This document shows, in pieces, positions 52,303-61,679 of a stretch of 64,000 bases of DNA; the stretch's first letter is position 1, and the number at the start of each line of letters is the position of its first letter. The notes under the pieces were generated by a model. The model made no database searches and was not told where the DNA came from. It saw only the letters and a program-made list of their open reading frames with translations. The stretch comes from Streptomyces sp. NRRL S-455 (lineage in GTDB: Bacteria; Actinomycetota; Actinomycetes; Streptomycetales; Streptomycetaceae): assembly GCF_000717875.1 (NCBI RefSeq), contig NZ_JOCT01000013.1:186001-250000 (forward strand). The letters are read 5' to 3'. A program made the translations under genes and the position numbers.

Positions 52303-54500
52303 GTGGCGGACCTCCCGCCCACCGGCTGCCGGGGCGTACCGCTGCCCGGCCCGGGCAGGCCCACCGCGCCGGTGCGCCGGAGCTTCTGCCAGCGCAGCCG
52401 GCCGCCGGTGAGCGCGGTGATCCAGGACTGGAGGAGAACGACGTACATGAGCTGGCGGTACAGGAGCTGCTGGAGCGGGAGCGAGATCAGATGGGTCATG
52501 CGTTCCTTGTCGAGGTGGAACGCGTAGGCCGCGCACACCGCTTGCACCGCGAGGACGCCCAGCCAGGCGCCGATGGTCTTCTCCGTCGGGCCGAACACCA
52601 GCCCGTACAGCAGGAACACGTCGATCAGCGGGGCCAGCAGCGGCGCCACGACCATGAACATCGACACCAGCGGCAGGCCCACGCGGCCGAAGCGTCCCGA
52701 GTGGCCCCGGTCGAGCACGGACCGCCGGTGCTTCCAGATCGCCTGCATCGTGCCGTACGACCAGCGGTAGCGCTGGGACCACAACTGCTGCACCGACTCC
52801 GGGGCCTCGGTCCAGGCGATGGCCTTCTCCGCGTACACCACGTGCCAGCCGTCGCGGTGCATGGCCATCGTGATGTCGGTGTCCTCGGCGAGCGTGTCGT
52901 CGCTCATGCCTCCGACGCGTTCCAGCGCGCTCCGGCGGAACGCGCCGACCGCGCCGGGAATGGTCGGCATACAGCGCAGCACGTCGTACATCCGGCGGTC
53001 GAGGTTGAAGCCCATGACGTACTCGATGTGCTGCCACGCGCCGATGAGTCTGTTCCGGTTGCCGACCTTGGCGTTGCCTGCGACGGCGCCCACGCGCGGG
53101 TCGCCGAAGGGCTGCACCAGTTCGCGGACGGTGGCCGGCTCGAAGACCGTGTCGCCGTCCATCATCACGATCAGGTCGTACTTGGCGTTGGCGATGCCCC
53201 GGTTGAGGGCGGCGGGCTTGCCGGCGTTGAGCTGGCGGACGACGCGTACGCCGGGCAGGTCGAGGTCCTCGACGATGCGCGCGGTGCCGTCGCTCGACCC
53301 GTCGTCGATGACCAGCACCTCGATGGGATGGTCGCTCGCGACCAGGGACCGGACCGTCTGCTCGATGCACTTGGCCTCGTTGTAGGCGGGCACCAGGACG
53401 GACACCGGTTCGGTGACGGGGTCACCCCAGCGGAAGTTCCGGCGCCGGACCCGGCGGGAATGCGCGACGGACAGGATCAGCATCAGCCCGAGCCGCGCGA
53501 AGACCAGCACGCCGACGACGGCGAGCCCGGCGACGAGGATGTCGGTCGTCTTCTCGGAGGCCTGTACGAGGAAGACCCACGCCTCGCCCTTCAGCGACTC
53601 CAGCCCGGCGACCGGGGTGTGCGCGCTGGGGGCGTCCAGGGCGGCGGTGAGGGTGTTGAAGCGGTATCCGGTGCCCTTCAGGCCGGTGATGTACCGGTCG
53701 AGCGCGGCCACGGTCTGGGAGCGGTCGCCGCCGGAGTCGTGCATCAGCACGATGGCGCCCTCGCCGTTCTTCGGCGTGGAGTTGCGGATGATCTGGTTGA
53801 CCCCGGGCCTGCGCCAGTCCTCGCTGTCGGTGTTGTTGACGACGGTGAGGTAGCCCTTGCTGCCGATGTACCGGGTCACCGGCCAGGTGTTGTTGTCGAT
53901 GTTGTGGGAGAACGAGGAGTAGGGCGGGCGGAACAGCGAGGTGCGGATGCCGGCCGCCCCGGCCAGCGCGAGCTGGTTCTGCGACAGTTCCCAGTCGATG
54001 CGGTTCCTGCTCTGCAGTGACAGGTCCGGGTGGTTGAAGGTGTGCAGCCCGATCTCGTGGCCCTCGTCGACCATGCGCTGGACGAGGTCCGGATGACGGG
54101 AGGCCATGGTGCCGGTGATGAAGAAGACGGCGTGGGCGTCGTGCTTCTTCAGCACGTCGAGGATTCTGGGCGTCCACATCGGGTCCGGACCGTCGTCGAA
54201 GGTCAGCACCAGCTCACGGTCCGGGAGGTCCAGGCTGGTCGCCCGTCCTTCCCTGGTGTCGATGACGGGTCCGCCCTCGAGGATGTCCTTGGGGACCCGG
54301 TCGCTCGACGCGGGAGGTCCGACCCGGTGGTCGGCCAGTATCTCGCTGTGCACGTAGCCGCGCAGCATGAGCATCGCCATGAGGGCGACCAGGACGAGCA
54401 GGGGCAGCAGCAGACGCAGGGGCAGACGGCGGCGCGAGCGGTTGCGGGAACCGCCCTGGGCTCGGGTCGCGCGGCCGGGGCGGTGGGAACGGGTTGCCAT
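52299..54500 (-). CDS. matB: Bifunctional polysaccharide deacetylase / GT2 glycosyltransferase (MatB-like)
   Basis: 733 residues from the ATG at 54500. An N-terminal membrane helix (LLLPLLVLVALMAMLML) leads to an extracytoplasmic NodB deacetylase domain (about residues 95-290): LVLTFDDGPD, HTFNHPD and RPPYSSFS are the metal and catalytic motifs. After a second membrane segment comes a GT2 domain (about residues 370-600): VSVLVPAYNEAKCIEQTV, VIDDGSSDGT, MMDGDT, EDTDITMAM and the QRYRW motif, then membrane helices. This fusion is typical of MatB, which with MatA makes the PNAG-like polymer that glues Streptomyces hyphae into pellets. Symbol assigned from architecture and position. Confidence 0.9.
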   Translation of the reverse strand: MATRSHRPGRATRAQGGSRNRSRRRLPLRLLLPLLVLVALMAMLMLRGYVHSEILADHRVGPPASSDRVPKDILEGGPVIDTREGRATSLDLPDRELVLTFDDGPDPMWTPRILDVLKKHDAHAVFFITGTMASRHPDLVQRMVDEGHEIGLHTFNHPDLSLQSRNRIDWELSQNQLALAGAAGIRTSLFRPPYSSFSHNIDNNTWPVTRYIGSKGYLTVVNNTDSEDWRRPGVNQIIRNSTPKNGEGAIVLMHDSGGDRSQTVAALDRYITGLKGTGYRFNTLTAALDAPSAHTPVAGLESLKGEAWVFLVQASEKTTDILVAGLAVVGVLVFARLGLMLILSVAHSRRVRRRNFRWGDPVTEPVSVLVPAYNEAKCIEQTVRSLVASDHPIEVLVIDDGSSDGTARIVEDLDLPGVRVVRQLNAGKPAALNRGIANAKYDLIVMMDGDTVFEPATVRELVQPFGDPRVGAVAGNAKVGNRNRLIGAWQHIEYVMGFNLDRRMYDVLRCMPTIPGAVGAFRRSALERVGGMSDDTLAEDTDITMAMHRDGWHVVYAEKAIAWTEAPESVQQLWSQRYRWSYGTMQAIWKHRRSVLDRGHSGRFGRVGLPLVSMFMVVAPLLAPLIDVFLLYGLVFGPTEKTIGAWLGVLAVQAVCAAYAFHLDKERMTHLISLPLQQLLYRQLMYVVLLQSWITALTGGRLRWQKLRRTGAVGLPGPGSGTPRQPVGGRSAT

Positions 54501-54785
54501 CAGGGGTGGTACTCCGGGGTGGTGCGGGGACGGTGTGCCTGCGGTGAGGCGGCGGCGGGCCTGGGCCGGGCCCGGCGGTCGGCCGAGCGGGTCGGACCGG
54601 GTGGTGGATGCCGTCGGCGGGTGCGGGCGGAGGTGTGGCGGCCCGCGAGCGGGGCCGGCACGGGTGGGCCGGTGGGGTTGAGGGCGCGGCCCGGTCGGGC
54701 GGCGTGTACGACAGTGGAACCGCCGGCCGGGCCGGCACACCTGACGACGTGTCTGAGCGAAAGCCCGCAGGTCGCGCCGGGGCGG

Positions 54786-55826
54786 CTACGCCGCCGGCGA
54801 CTCGGTGACCGGCTGGGGTTCCGCCGGATCGTCGGCGACCGGCTGGGGATCCGCCGGGCCGTTGGCGACCGGGCCGGTGTCACCGCCGCCGTCGCCGGTG
54901 CCCGTGGTCACGGTGGGCTCGGGCGTGGGTTCGGTCGTCGGTGTCGGGGCGGTGGCGGGCGTGTTCGGCGGGGCCGCCGACTTGCTCGGGGTCGGGTCGG
55001 TGACGCCGGTGCCCGGGGCCGGTGCGGTCCGGGTCGCGGCCGGCGAGGGCTTGGCGGTGGTGCCCGGACGGCCGGGGTCCGCGGCGTCCGCGGGGGCCGC
55101 GGGCCGGCGGGGGCTCACGCCGGGCGAGGGTGCCGTGGCCTCGTCGGTGGCCGGCGTGCTGCCCGGGGTCGCGGCTCCGGCGGACGCGCTCGGTGCCGAC
55201 TGCTCCGGCTGGGGCGGGGTGTCGACCTGCGCCGCCGGCTGGTCCTCCTTCTGACCGGGTACGGGCAGCCAGGGCGCGTTGGAGTTGCCCGACAGCAGCG
55301 TGGCGACGATGACGACGGCGTATACGCCGCAGGCCAGCGCGACGGCCATGCCGATCCGGCGGTAGCGGCGGCTGCGGCGGCCGGACTCGTCGACGAACAC
55401 GGGCCGGTCGGCGGCGGCTTCGGGGCCGGCGCCTTCCTTCACCTGCCGGACGAACCCGTCACCGAGCAGTACGGCGTCGAGCTGGACGGTGACCTCGTGC
55501 GGGTCGTGGGTGTGCTCGGCGGAGTCGTCGTCGGGCGGGGTGGCCCCGGCCGGCTCGGCGTCCTCCAGCCAGGGGTCACGGACGGCGGGCCCGGTCGAGG
55601 CGTCGGGGGCGGGCGAGTCGGGCCCGCCCTCGCTCTGCCGGGGGATGCCGCTCAGTCTCTCCGTCCCGGCGGGCAGCCTGCTGCCGGTCGCCTGGACGTC
55701 GCTCCCGGCGAAGACCTGCGTGGCTCGGCGGTCCCGGGCTCTGCCGTCCGAGGGGAGCTCTCCGGTCGTCACCGCGGCCTGGGGCCACTCGGGTTGGGCG
55801 TCTTCTCGCCACTGTGTCACGCGCAC
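54786..55826 (-). CDS. matA: Pro/Ala/Thr-rich single-pass membrane protein, MatA candidate
   Basis: 346 residues from GTG at 55826. Residues 1-150 are hydrophilic. A single helix (IGMAVALACGVYAVVIVATLL, about 155-175) is followed by a roughly 170-residue Pro/Ala/Thr/Ser-rich extracytoplasmic tail (TPTTEPTPEPTVTTGTGDGG and similar), looking like a wall-spanning stalk. There is no catalytic motif. It lies upstream of matB on the same strand with a 285-bp gap. I recall the two-gene mat locus as matA-matB; the MatA assignment rests on that position only. Confidence 0.65.
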   Translation of the reverse strand: MRVTQWREDAQPEWPQAAVTTGELPSDGRARDRRATQVFAGSDVQATGSRLPAGTERLSGIPRQSEGGPDSPAPDASTGPAVRDPWLEDAEPAGATPPDDDSAEHTHDPHEVTVQLDAVLLGDGFVRQVKEGAGPEAAADRPVFVDESGRRSRRYRRIGMAVALACGVYAVVIVATLLSGNSNAPWLPVPGQKEDQPAAQVDTPPQPEQSAPSASAGAATPGSTPATDEATAPSPGVSPRRPAAPADAADPGRPGTTAKPSPAATRTAPAPGTGVTDPTPSKSAAPPNTPATAPTPTTEPTPEPTVTTGTGDGGGDTGPVANGPADPQPVADDPAEPQPVTESPAA

Positions 55827-56057
55827 GCACTTCCCCCCACGGGATGGTTCAGGTGCGCGTACGACCTGAGCACTCGTCGTCGGACCCGGGCCCCCACCCG
55901 TTCCGAGCGCCCCCCATTACCACAACGTGCTCAGGAGTCGAATGTAGCGCACGCGCAGGTTCTGTGCGGACCGCGTGCCGAATCGTGGCATCCGTGAGAC
56001 GCCCTGGGGACATCGTCCGTGGCCGGAAAACCCGGCCCGGGCGAGGGCCGGGAACCG

Positions 56058-56963
56058 TCAGGCTCCGGCACCCCGCTGAGGCCCCTCGCCCTGCCCCGTC
56101 GCCTTCCCACCACCCGGGACCTCCCCACCGGCGAGGTCCTTCGGCGGCCGCTGCCCCAGGCGGTGCCGCGGCACCGTCCGTACGGGCGGGCGCGTCAGCG
56201 TGATCTGCCGGACGACCTGCTGGAAGCAGGCCAGCGCCGCCAGCCCCGGCAGGGCCGCCGCCACGGTGCCGAGGACCGTCCTCGGCGCCTGGGCGACGCA
56301 CAGCAGCACGGCGACACACGAGAAGACCAGGACCACGCACCAGGAGTGCACGGCACGCCGCTGGTGGAGCGCGGCCCGCAGCACGGAGAGGGAGGACACC
56401 AGCCAGGGTCCGTACACCAGCAGAGGCCACCAGGCGCGGAGGCCTCTGCCCGCGGGGGACACGGCGACGAGGCGCAAGGGGTCGTAGGCGACCATTCCGC
56501 TCAGCAGGCTCACGGCGGAAGCGACCACGGCCGCCAAGGCGGCGACGACGAAACTGGTGGTGCGGAGCAGCCCCGGGGCTCTGCGGGTACGGACTCTGCG
56601 GTGTCGCCGTGGGAGCTCCCGCACGGGCGGCAGTTCCTCGGTGATGTCCTGGAGCCGCCTCATGTGGCCGTCGGCGACGAGGTCCGCCGTCCCGTTCCGC
56701 GTCTCGTCACGGGGGCCGGGAATCCTGGGCCCCTGCTCCTCGTCGCGGAACTGCCCGTATTCCCTGCGGGCCTGCCTGGGCTCTCCGCGGCCCTGCCACT
56801 GTTCTCCGCGTGCCTGCCTGTGTTCCCCGAGGGCCTCCTCGAGGATGAACGCCAGCTCCTCGGCCGGGTCCCAGGTCGGGTCCGGCGGCGTGAGGGGCGT
56901 CACGAAATCCCGTGTCGGGGCCCGGTGCCGCCCGGTGCCGCCCTCGATTCCTTTGTCGTACAT
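56058..56963 (-). CDS. DUF2637 (SpdB-like) membrane protein
   Basis: 301 residues. The N-terminal 125 residues are charged (Arg/Glu/Gln-rich: GEQWQGRGEPRQARREYGQ). Four membrane helices follow: TTSFVVAALAAVVASAVSLLSG, AWWPLLVYGPWLVSSLSVL, WCVVLVFSCVAVLLCVAQA and GTVAAALPGLAALACFQ, a DUF2637 pattern. A basic Gly/Pro tail ends the protein. Relatives occur widely in Streptomyces chromosomes and on conjugative plasmids (spread proteins). It follows the 81-aa gene by 12 nt, so the two form a unit. Confidence 0.75.
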   Translation of the reverse strand: MYDKGIEGGTGRHRAPTRDFVTPLTPPDPTWDPAEELAFILEEALGEHRQARGEQWQGRGEPRQARREYGQFRDEEQGPRIPGPRDETRNGTADLVADGHMRRLQDITEELPPVRELPRRHRRVRTRRAPGLLRTTSFVVAALAAVVASAVSLLSGMVAYDPLRLVAVSPAGRGLRAWWPLLVYGPWLVSSLSVLRAALHQRRAVHSWCVVLVFSCVAVLLCVAQAPRTVLGTVAAALPGLAALACFQQVVRQITLTRPPVRTVPRHRLGQRPPKDLAGGEVPGGGKATGQGEGPQRGAGA

Positions 56964-56975
56964 ATGCAGGCCCGA

Positions 56976-57221
56976 CTATTCCGCGAGCGCGAGAGCGGGC
57001 CATTCCGTCGCACTGGTCCACCGTCGGGCGAGATCGTTTTGCAGCACGCTCATGGCGTCGAGGAAGTCGCACAGCACCGGCTCGGTCACCTGCAACGTGA
57101 CCGGGCAACCGCCTTTAGTCAGTGTGCCGTTGACTGTGGCCGACGAGTGCGCCGGAGCGGGAATGTAGGTGTATGGGCCGAGCGTTACCGCCCACCCGTC
57201 TTTCCTGGTCGCCTCGGTCAT
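56976..57221 (-). CDS. Small hypothetical protein upstream of the DUF2637 gene
   Basis: 81 residues from the ATG at 57221. It begins MTEATRKDGWAVTLGPYTYIP, then GTLTKGGCPVTLQVTEPVLCDFLDAMSVLQND. Two Cys are present; there is no membrane helix. The strand-rich first half and helical second half suggest a small globular domain, but I do not recognise it. Real-gene support: tight spacing to the next gene and a non-repetitive composition. Confidence 0.65.
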   Translation of the reverse strand: MTEATRKDGWAVTLGPYTYIPAPAHSSATVNGTLTKGGCPVTLQVTEPVLCDFLDAMSVLQNDLARRWTSATEWPALALAE

Positions 57222-57388
57222 GTACCGACTAACCGTCGGCCCACTTCACCGGATGCGCGGCAAACGAGTGAAGGATTTCCCTGTTGAGCATCTTTTCCAT
57301 GCGGCATCAGGAATCTCCATATCTCTGTATGAAGAACAGCAAATCGAGCGGGACGACGCGCCGGAGGTCCCGGGCGCCGGCCGCATGA

Positions 57389-57424
57389 CACAGGCCCCGC
57401 CGCTCGAAAGCGACGGGGCCTGTG
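57389..57424 (-). terminator. Terminator of tmRNA
   Basis: CACAGGCCCCG... and ...CGGGGCCTGTG form a 16-bp stem with one wobble over a 4-nt loop (57389-57404 with 57409-57424), 16 nt beyond the mature tmRNA 3' end. Confidence 0.85.
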
Positions 57425-57439
57425 CCCACATGGGATGAG

Positions 57440-57841
57440 TGGAGATGGCGGGAATCGAACCCGCGTCCAACGGTGCAGAACCAGGGCTTCTCCGTGTGCA
57501 GTCGGCTGTGCTTTTCTCGGCCCCGGAGATCACGCCGACAAGTCTCCGACGGGCCCAGTCACTGTGTGGTTTCCCTCTTCACCCCGTGACCGGGATCAAG
57601 GTTTAGTTCCCTAGCTGATGCCAGGATCCGGGTCGGGAACACCCCCGGGCTGACACTCCCTTTAAGTAGGGGAGCCGCTGCTCGCTACCTGAAGATCAGG
57701 CAGCGAGGGCGAGCTCGCCCTGGGAGACAGATCGCTTGGAATTGGCGATTATTTTTCTCGGCCTGTGGTTTACGAGATCATGGCCGCTTCCTCGACACGC
57801 TTCCCCTGCTTCGACAGCCGCTGTCGAAACCGATCATCCCC
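57440..57841 (-). ncRNA. ssrA: tmRNA (transfer-messenger RNA)
   Basis: The 5' end GGGGATGATCGGTTTCGACAG (57841 downward) and the 3' TTCGATTCCCGCCATCTCC followed by discriminator A (57440) form the tRNA-like acceptor and T arm; CCA is not encoded. The resume codon GCC is at 57746, and the tag frame ends at TGA (57698-57696), encoding ANSKRSVSQGELALAA, sixteen residues with the protease-targeting ALAA end. Length about 402 nt. It rescues stalled ribosomes together with SmpB, whose gene is 114 bp upstream on the same strand. Confidence 0.96.
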
Positions 57842-57955
57842 ATGTTGATTTTTCAATCGTGCCCCACGCGGGGGCTCGCACCCGCTGTGAGGTGCAGGTG
57901 CCATCGTACGTGAACAACACCCGACCATGCCACCCTATTCCCCGTGCCGGGGACC

Positions 57956-58435
57956 TTACGCCCGGGCCTTCCGGCGTACCGCCGAGATCGCCCGCTCGGT
58001 CTCGCGCCGGTCCTGCTTCTCGCGGAGCGCCTGGCGCTTGTCGTACTCCTTCTTGCCCTTCGCCAGCGCGATCTCGACCTTGGCGCGGCCGTCCTTGAAG
58101 TACAGCGCGAGGGGCACGATGGTGTGCCCCGTCTCCTGGGACTTGGACTCCAGCTTGTCGATCTCGGCGCGGTGCAGGAGCAGCTTCCGCTTGCGGCGGG
58201 CGCTGTGGTTGGTCCAGGTGCCCTGGCTGTACTCGGGCACGTGCACGTTGTGCAGCCACGCCTCGTGCCCGTCCATCTGCACGAAGCCGTCGGCCAGCGA
58301 CGCTCGTCCCTGGCGCAGCGACTTCACCTCGGTCCCGGTGAGGACCAGGCCGGCCTCGTAGGTGTCGATGATGAGGTAGTCGTGCCGCGCCTTCTTGTTC
58401 TGCGCGATCAGCTTGCGCCCTTTTTCCTTAGCCAT
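57956..58435 (-). CDS. smpB: SsrA-binding protein
   Basis: 159 residues from the ATG at 58435; an upstream ATG at 58447 lacks support. Core sequence: [44 protein letters not shown], then [54 protein letters not shown] and a basic C-terminal tail ([15 protein letters not shown]) that occupies the ribosomal A site. It binds the tmRNA tRNA-like domain and delivers it to stalled ribosomes. The neighbouring ssrA confirms the assignment. Confidence 0.97.
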   Translation of the reverse strand: MAKEKGRKLIAQNKKARHDYLIIDTYEAGLVLTGTEVKSLRQGRASLADGFVQMDGHEAWLHNVHVPEYSQGTWTNHSARRKRKLLLHRAEIDKLESKSQETGHTIVPLALYFKDGRAKVEIALAKGKKEYDKRQALREKQDRRETERAISAVRRKARA

Positions 58436-58481
58436 AGTGCCGCCCATTTTCGCACTACGGAGGGGGCCTGCGGGAAGTCGA

Positions 58482-59651
58482 TTACGAAGGGGCCGCGAGA
58501 CCGCGCAGCACGGTCTCGGCTCGCTGGAGGGCTCCTTCGTCGGCCTCCAGGTCAGGGGTGATGCCCCGGCCGTCCACCCCGCGGCCCGAGGGGGTGCGGT
58601 AGTGCCCGACGGTCAGCTCCGCCACGGAGCCGTCGGGCAGCCGGCTCGGCATCTGGACCGAGCCCTTGCCGAAGGTCCGGGAACCCACGACGAGCGCCCG
58701 TCCGCGGTCCTGGACGGCGCCGGTGAGGAGTTCGCCCGCGCTCATCGTCCCGCCGTCGACGAGGGTGACCAGGGGCCTCGTCGTGTCGCCGCCGGGCTCG
58801 GCGTGCAGGGCACGCTGCTCGCCGTCGACGTCGTACGTGGCGACCAGACCGCCGTCGAGGAAGGCGGAGGCGGCGGTGACGGCCTCGGTGACCAGGCCAC
58901 CGGAGTTGCCGCGCAGGTCGAGGACGACGCCGGCGCCGGGCGGGGCCTGCCGGACGGCCTCGCGGACCTGGTCACCGGAGCCCTTGGTGAAGGTGTCGAC
59001 CCGGATGAGGGTGACCGGGCCCGGCAGCTCCCGGACGGTGACCGAGTCCGTGGACAGCTGGGCGCGGCGCAGGGTCTCGGTCCAGGTCCGCGTGCCGCGC
59101 TCCAGACCGAGGCGGACGGCGGTGCCGGCGGGTGCGTCGGTGGTGTCGCCGCGCAGTAACGAGACGACCTCGGTGACGGGCCGGCCGTCGGTCTTCCGGC
59201 CGTCGACGCTGCGCAGCAGGTCCCCGGGGCGGATCCCGGCGGTGGCGGCGGGCGAGCCGGCGCGCACCCTCGTGACCTCGATGCGGCCGTCGCCCGCACT
59301 GCGTGCCCACAGTCCGACGCCGGTGTACTGGCCGTCGAGGGTCTCCTCGAACTCCTCGTACTCACCCCGGGAGTAGACAGCACCCCAGCGGTCGCCACTG
59401 CGGCTGACGGCGCGCTTCGCGGCCTCCATGGGGGACTTGCCGTCGGCCATGGCCTCCTCGGCCGCCCTGGCGACGTCCGCCTGGTGCCCGGCGGGGACGG
59501 TCGAACGGGCCTCGTCCGGCGCGGACTTGCGGTCGGCCTGCGGGAGGGCTCCGGTGGCCGCGCCCGCGACGAGAACACTCGTGAACAGCAAGGTCAGGGC
59601 GGCCCCGCGGCGAATGTGGCGGGGCCGACAGAACGGGTCACGACCTGACAT
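58482..59651 (-). CDS. C-terminal processing peptidase (S41) with PDZ domain
   Basis: 389 residues from the ATG at 59651. An N-terminal signal/anchor helix ([21 protein letters not shown]) exports it. Order: helical region (about 55-110, YTGVGLWA), PDZ domain (about 115-190, [19 protein letters not shown]), and S41 protease domain with [13 protein letters not shown], catalytic Ser304 ([11 protein letters not shown]) and Lys329 (TFGKGSVQ). It trims C-termini of exported proteins. Encoded just downstream of ftsEX, separated by a terminator, and 46 bp before smpB on the same strand. FtsEX controls cell-wall hydrolases, so a wall-related protease here is a plausible functional neighbour. Confidence 0.93.
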   Translation of the reverse strand: MSGRDPFCRPRHIRRGAALTLLFTSVLVAGAATGALPQADRKSAPDEARSTVPAGHQADVARAAEEAMADGKSPMEAAKRAVSRSGDRWGAVYSRGEYEEFEETLDGQYTGVGLWARSAGDGRIEVTRVRAGSPAATAGIRPGDLLRSVDGRKTDGRPVTEVVSLLRGDTTDAPAGTAVRLGLERGTRTWTETLRRAQLSTDSVTVRELPGPVTLIRVDTFTKGSGDQVREAVRQAPPGAGVVLDLRGNSGGLVTEAVTAASAFLDGGLVATYDVDGEQRALHAEPGGDTTRPLVTLVDGGTMSAGELLTGAVQDRGRALVVGSRTFGKGSVQMPSRLPDGSVAELTVGHYRTPSGRGVDGRGITPDLEADEGALQRAETVLRGLAAPS

Positions 59652-59676
59652 GCCGGTGAGTCTAGGACAGAGCGAA

Positions 59677-59706
59677 GGGCCGTACGGTCGCTTGTCCGTA
59701 CGGCCC
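59677..59706 (-). terminator. Terminator of the ftsE-ftsX transcript
   Basis: GGGCCGTACGG (59677-59687) pairs perfectly with CCGTACGGCCC (59696-59706), an 11-bp stem with an 8-nt loop, 13 nt after the ftsX stop. Confidence 0.88.
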
Positions 59707-59719
59707 CGGTTGGGATGCG

Positions 59720-60637
59720 TCACACCTTCAAGTACTTGCGCAGCGCGAAGAACGCGGCCAACGCGGGCATCAGCAGGCTCGTCGCGAGGATGAGCGGCAG
59801 TTTCGTGAGAACGGCGTCCCAGCCGATGAAGTTGATCAGGTTCAGCTTCTCGGACAGCGCCAGACCGTGGTCGATGATGAAGTATCTGGCCATCAGCAGG
59901 AACCCGCACGCGAGCGTACCGCCGATGAGTCCGGCGACCGCGGCCTCCATGATGAACGGCGCCTGGATGTAGAAGCCCGAGGCGCCGACCAGGCGCATGA
60001 TGCCGGTCTCACGCCGCCGGCTGAACGCCGATACGCGCACGGTGTTGACGATCAGCATCAGCGCGACCACGAGCATGAGTGCCATCACCGCCCGCGCGGC
60101 CCAGTTCATGCCGTTGAGAAGACCGAACAGATTGTCCAGGATGCCCTTTTGATCCTGCACGGACTGCACGCCGTCCCGGCCGTCGAAGGCGGTGGCGATG
60201 ACCTGGTACTTCTGCGGGTCCTTCAGCTTGATGCGGTACGACTCCTGCATCTGGTCCGGCGTGAGGGAGCTGGCCAGCGGGGAGTCGCCGAACTGCTCCT
60301 TGTAGTGCTTGTACGCCTGGTCCTGCGACTCGTACGTGACCGTCTGGACGACGCCCATCTTGTCGAGGTCGGCCTTGATCTGCTGCTTCTGGTCGTCCGT
60401 CACGGCACCCTTGGCGCAGTTCGGGTCGGACTCGGCGTCGCTCTTGTTGCAGAGGAAGATCGAGACGTTGACCTTGTCGTACCAGTAGCCCTTCATGGTG
60501 TTGACCTGGTCGCTCATCAGGAGCGACCCGCCGAACAGGGCGAGCGACAGGGCGACGGAGACGATGACGGCGAAGGTCATCGTCAGGTTGCGGCGGAGAC
60601 CGACGCCGATCTCCGACAGGACGAACTGGGCGCGCAT
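59720..60637 (-). CDS. ftsX: Cell division ABC transporter membrane subunit FtsX
   Basis: 305 residues. Start MRAQFVLSEIGVGLRRNLTMTFAVIVSVALSLALFGGSLLM is the typical FtsX first helix. A roughly 150-residue extracytoplasmic loop follows with two Cys (FLCNKSDAESDPNCAKGAV), a pair that could form a disulfide. Three C-terminal helices complete the permease (AVMALMLVVALMLIVNTVRV, IMEAAVAGLIGGTLACGFLLM and the last one ending LALRKYLKV). FtsX transmits FtsE ATPase activity to outside peptidoglycan hydrolases. The gene follows ftsE by 41 bp. Confidence 0.96.
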   Translation of the reverse strand: MRAQFVLSEIGVGLRRNLTMTFAVIVSVALSLALFGGSLLMSDQVNTMKGYWYDKVNVSIFLCNKSDAESDPNCAKGAVTDDQKQQIKADLDKMGVVQTVTYESQDQAYKHYKEQFGDSPLASSLTPDQMQESYRIKLKDPQKYQVIATAFDGRDGVQSVQDQKGILDNLFGLLNGMNWAARAVMALMLVVALMLIVNTVRVSAFSRRRETGIMRLVGASGFYIQAPFIMEAAVAGLIGGTLACGFLLMARYFIIDHGLALSEKLNLINFIGWDAVLTKLPLILATSLLMPALAAFFALRKYLKV

Positions 60638-60678
60638 GGCGGCTGGTTATGCCTTTCCGTGGATCTCGGGATGCGGTC

Positions 60679-61368
60679 TCAGTGCTGGTAGCCGTAGACA
60701 CCGCGGGCCTGGTCGCGGACGAGGCGGCCCTTCTCCAGTTCGATGACGCGCTTGCGCATCTGGTCCACGATGTTCTGGTCGTGCGTGGCCATCACCACGG
60801 TCGTGCCCGTCCGGTTGATGCGGTCGAGCAGCTTCATGATGCCGACGGAGGTCTGCGGGTCGAGGTTGCCGGTGGGCTCGTCGGCGATGAGCAGCTTGGG
60901 CCGGTTGACGAACGCCCGCGCGATGGCGACACGCTGCTGCTCACCACCGGACAGCTCGCCGGGCATCCGGTCCTCCTTGCCGCCGAGCCCGACGAGGTCG
61001 AGCACCTGCGGCACGGACTTGCGGATCTCACCACGGGACTTGCCGATGACCTCCTGCGCGAAGGCGACGTTCTCGCCGACCGTCTTGTTCGGCAGCAGGC
61101 GGAAGTCCTGGAAGACCGTCCCCAGCTGACGCCGCATCTGCGGCACCTTCCAGTTGGAGAGGCGCGCGAGGTCCTTGCCCAGGACGTGCACCTGCCCGTG
61201 GCTGCACCGCTCCTCGCGGAGGATCAGCCGCAGGAAGGTGGACTTTCCGGAGCCGGAGGACCCCACGAGGAAGACGAACTCGCCCTTCTCGACCTCCAGG
61301 GAGACATCCCGGAGGGCGGGGCGGGTCTGCTTGGGGTAGACCTTGGAGACGTTGTCGAATCGGATCAC
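60679..61368 (-). CDS. ftsE: Cell division ATP-binding protein FtsE
   Basis: 229 residues from GTG at 61368. [44 protein letters not shown] contains Walker A. Other motifs: Q-loop [21 protein letters not shown], signature [19 protein letters not shown], Walker [16 protein letters not shown] and H-loop [14 protein letters not shown]. It energises FtsX to control septal peptidoglycan cleavage. First gene of the ftsE-ftsX unit. Confidence 0.97.
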   Translation of the reverse strand: MIRFDNVSKVYPKQTRPALRDVSLEVEKGEFVFLVGSSGSGKSTFLRLILREERCSHGQVHVLGKDLARLSNWKVPQMRRQLGTVFQDFRLLPNKTVGENVAFAQEVIGKSRGEIRKSVPQVLDLVGLGGKEDRMPGELSGGEQQRVAIARAFVNRPKLLIADEPTGNLDPQTSVGIMKLLDRINRTGTTVVMATHDQNIVDQMRKRVIELEKGRLVRDQARGVYGYQH

Positions 61369-61679
61369 GGATGCACCACGGGTCGCCGGGGGTAGATGAG
61401 CGTGACCATACGCGAAGCGGGTACGTGACCGCAGTCACCCGTGGTGGTTGCACATTGGATGTGCCGTTTTGTACGCCCCCGGAGTGGCGGCCGTGTCGAT
61501 CTGCGGCCCCGCCGCAGCGCGCGACCAGCCTCCACCGCCGGGCAGCCGCGGGACAATGCACGACCACCTCTTTGGCAGCGGCCGCGCAGCCGCCGACGGA
61601 ACCTGGCACAGTGGGGAGGGGAACATTCCCCTACCCACGGACGTTGAACACGTGGAACCGGCGCGAGGAGGGCGAGCGC
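61369..61679. other. Divergent intergenic region between ftsE and the small zinc-ribbon gene
   Basis: 311 bases without a gene. The ftsE promoter should lie at the left end. The middle (61495-61550) is a dispersed repeat (next entry). GCGAGGAGGGCGAG at about 61663-61676 is the ribosome site of the rightward small gene. Confidence 0.55.
61495..61550. repeat. Dispersed Streptomyces intergenic repeat, copy 3
   Basis: GATCTGCGGCCCCGCCGCAG followed by CGCGCGACCAGCCTCCACC shares the CGCGACCAGCC core with the copies at 15.73 kb and 40.68 kb. Here it is in a divergent promoter region rather than at a gene end. Confidence 0.65.
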
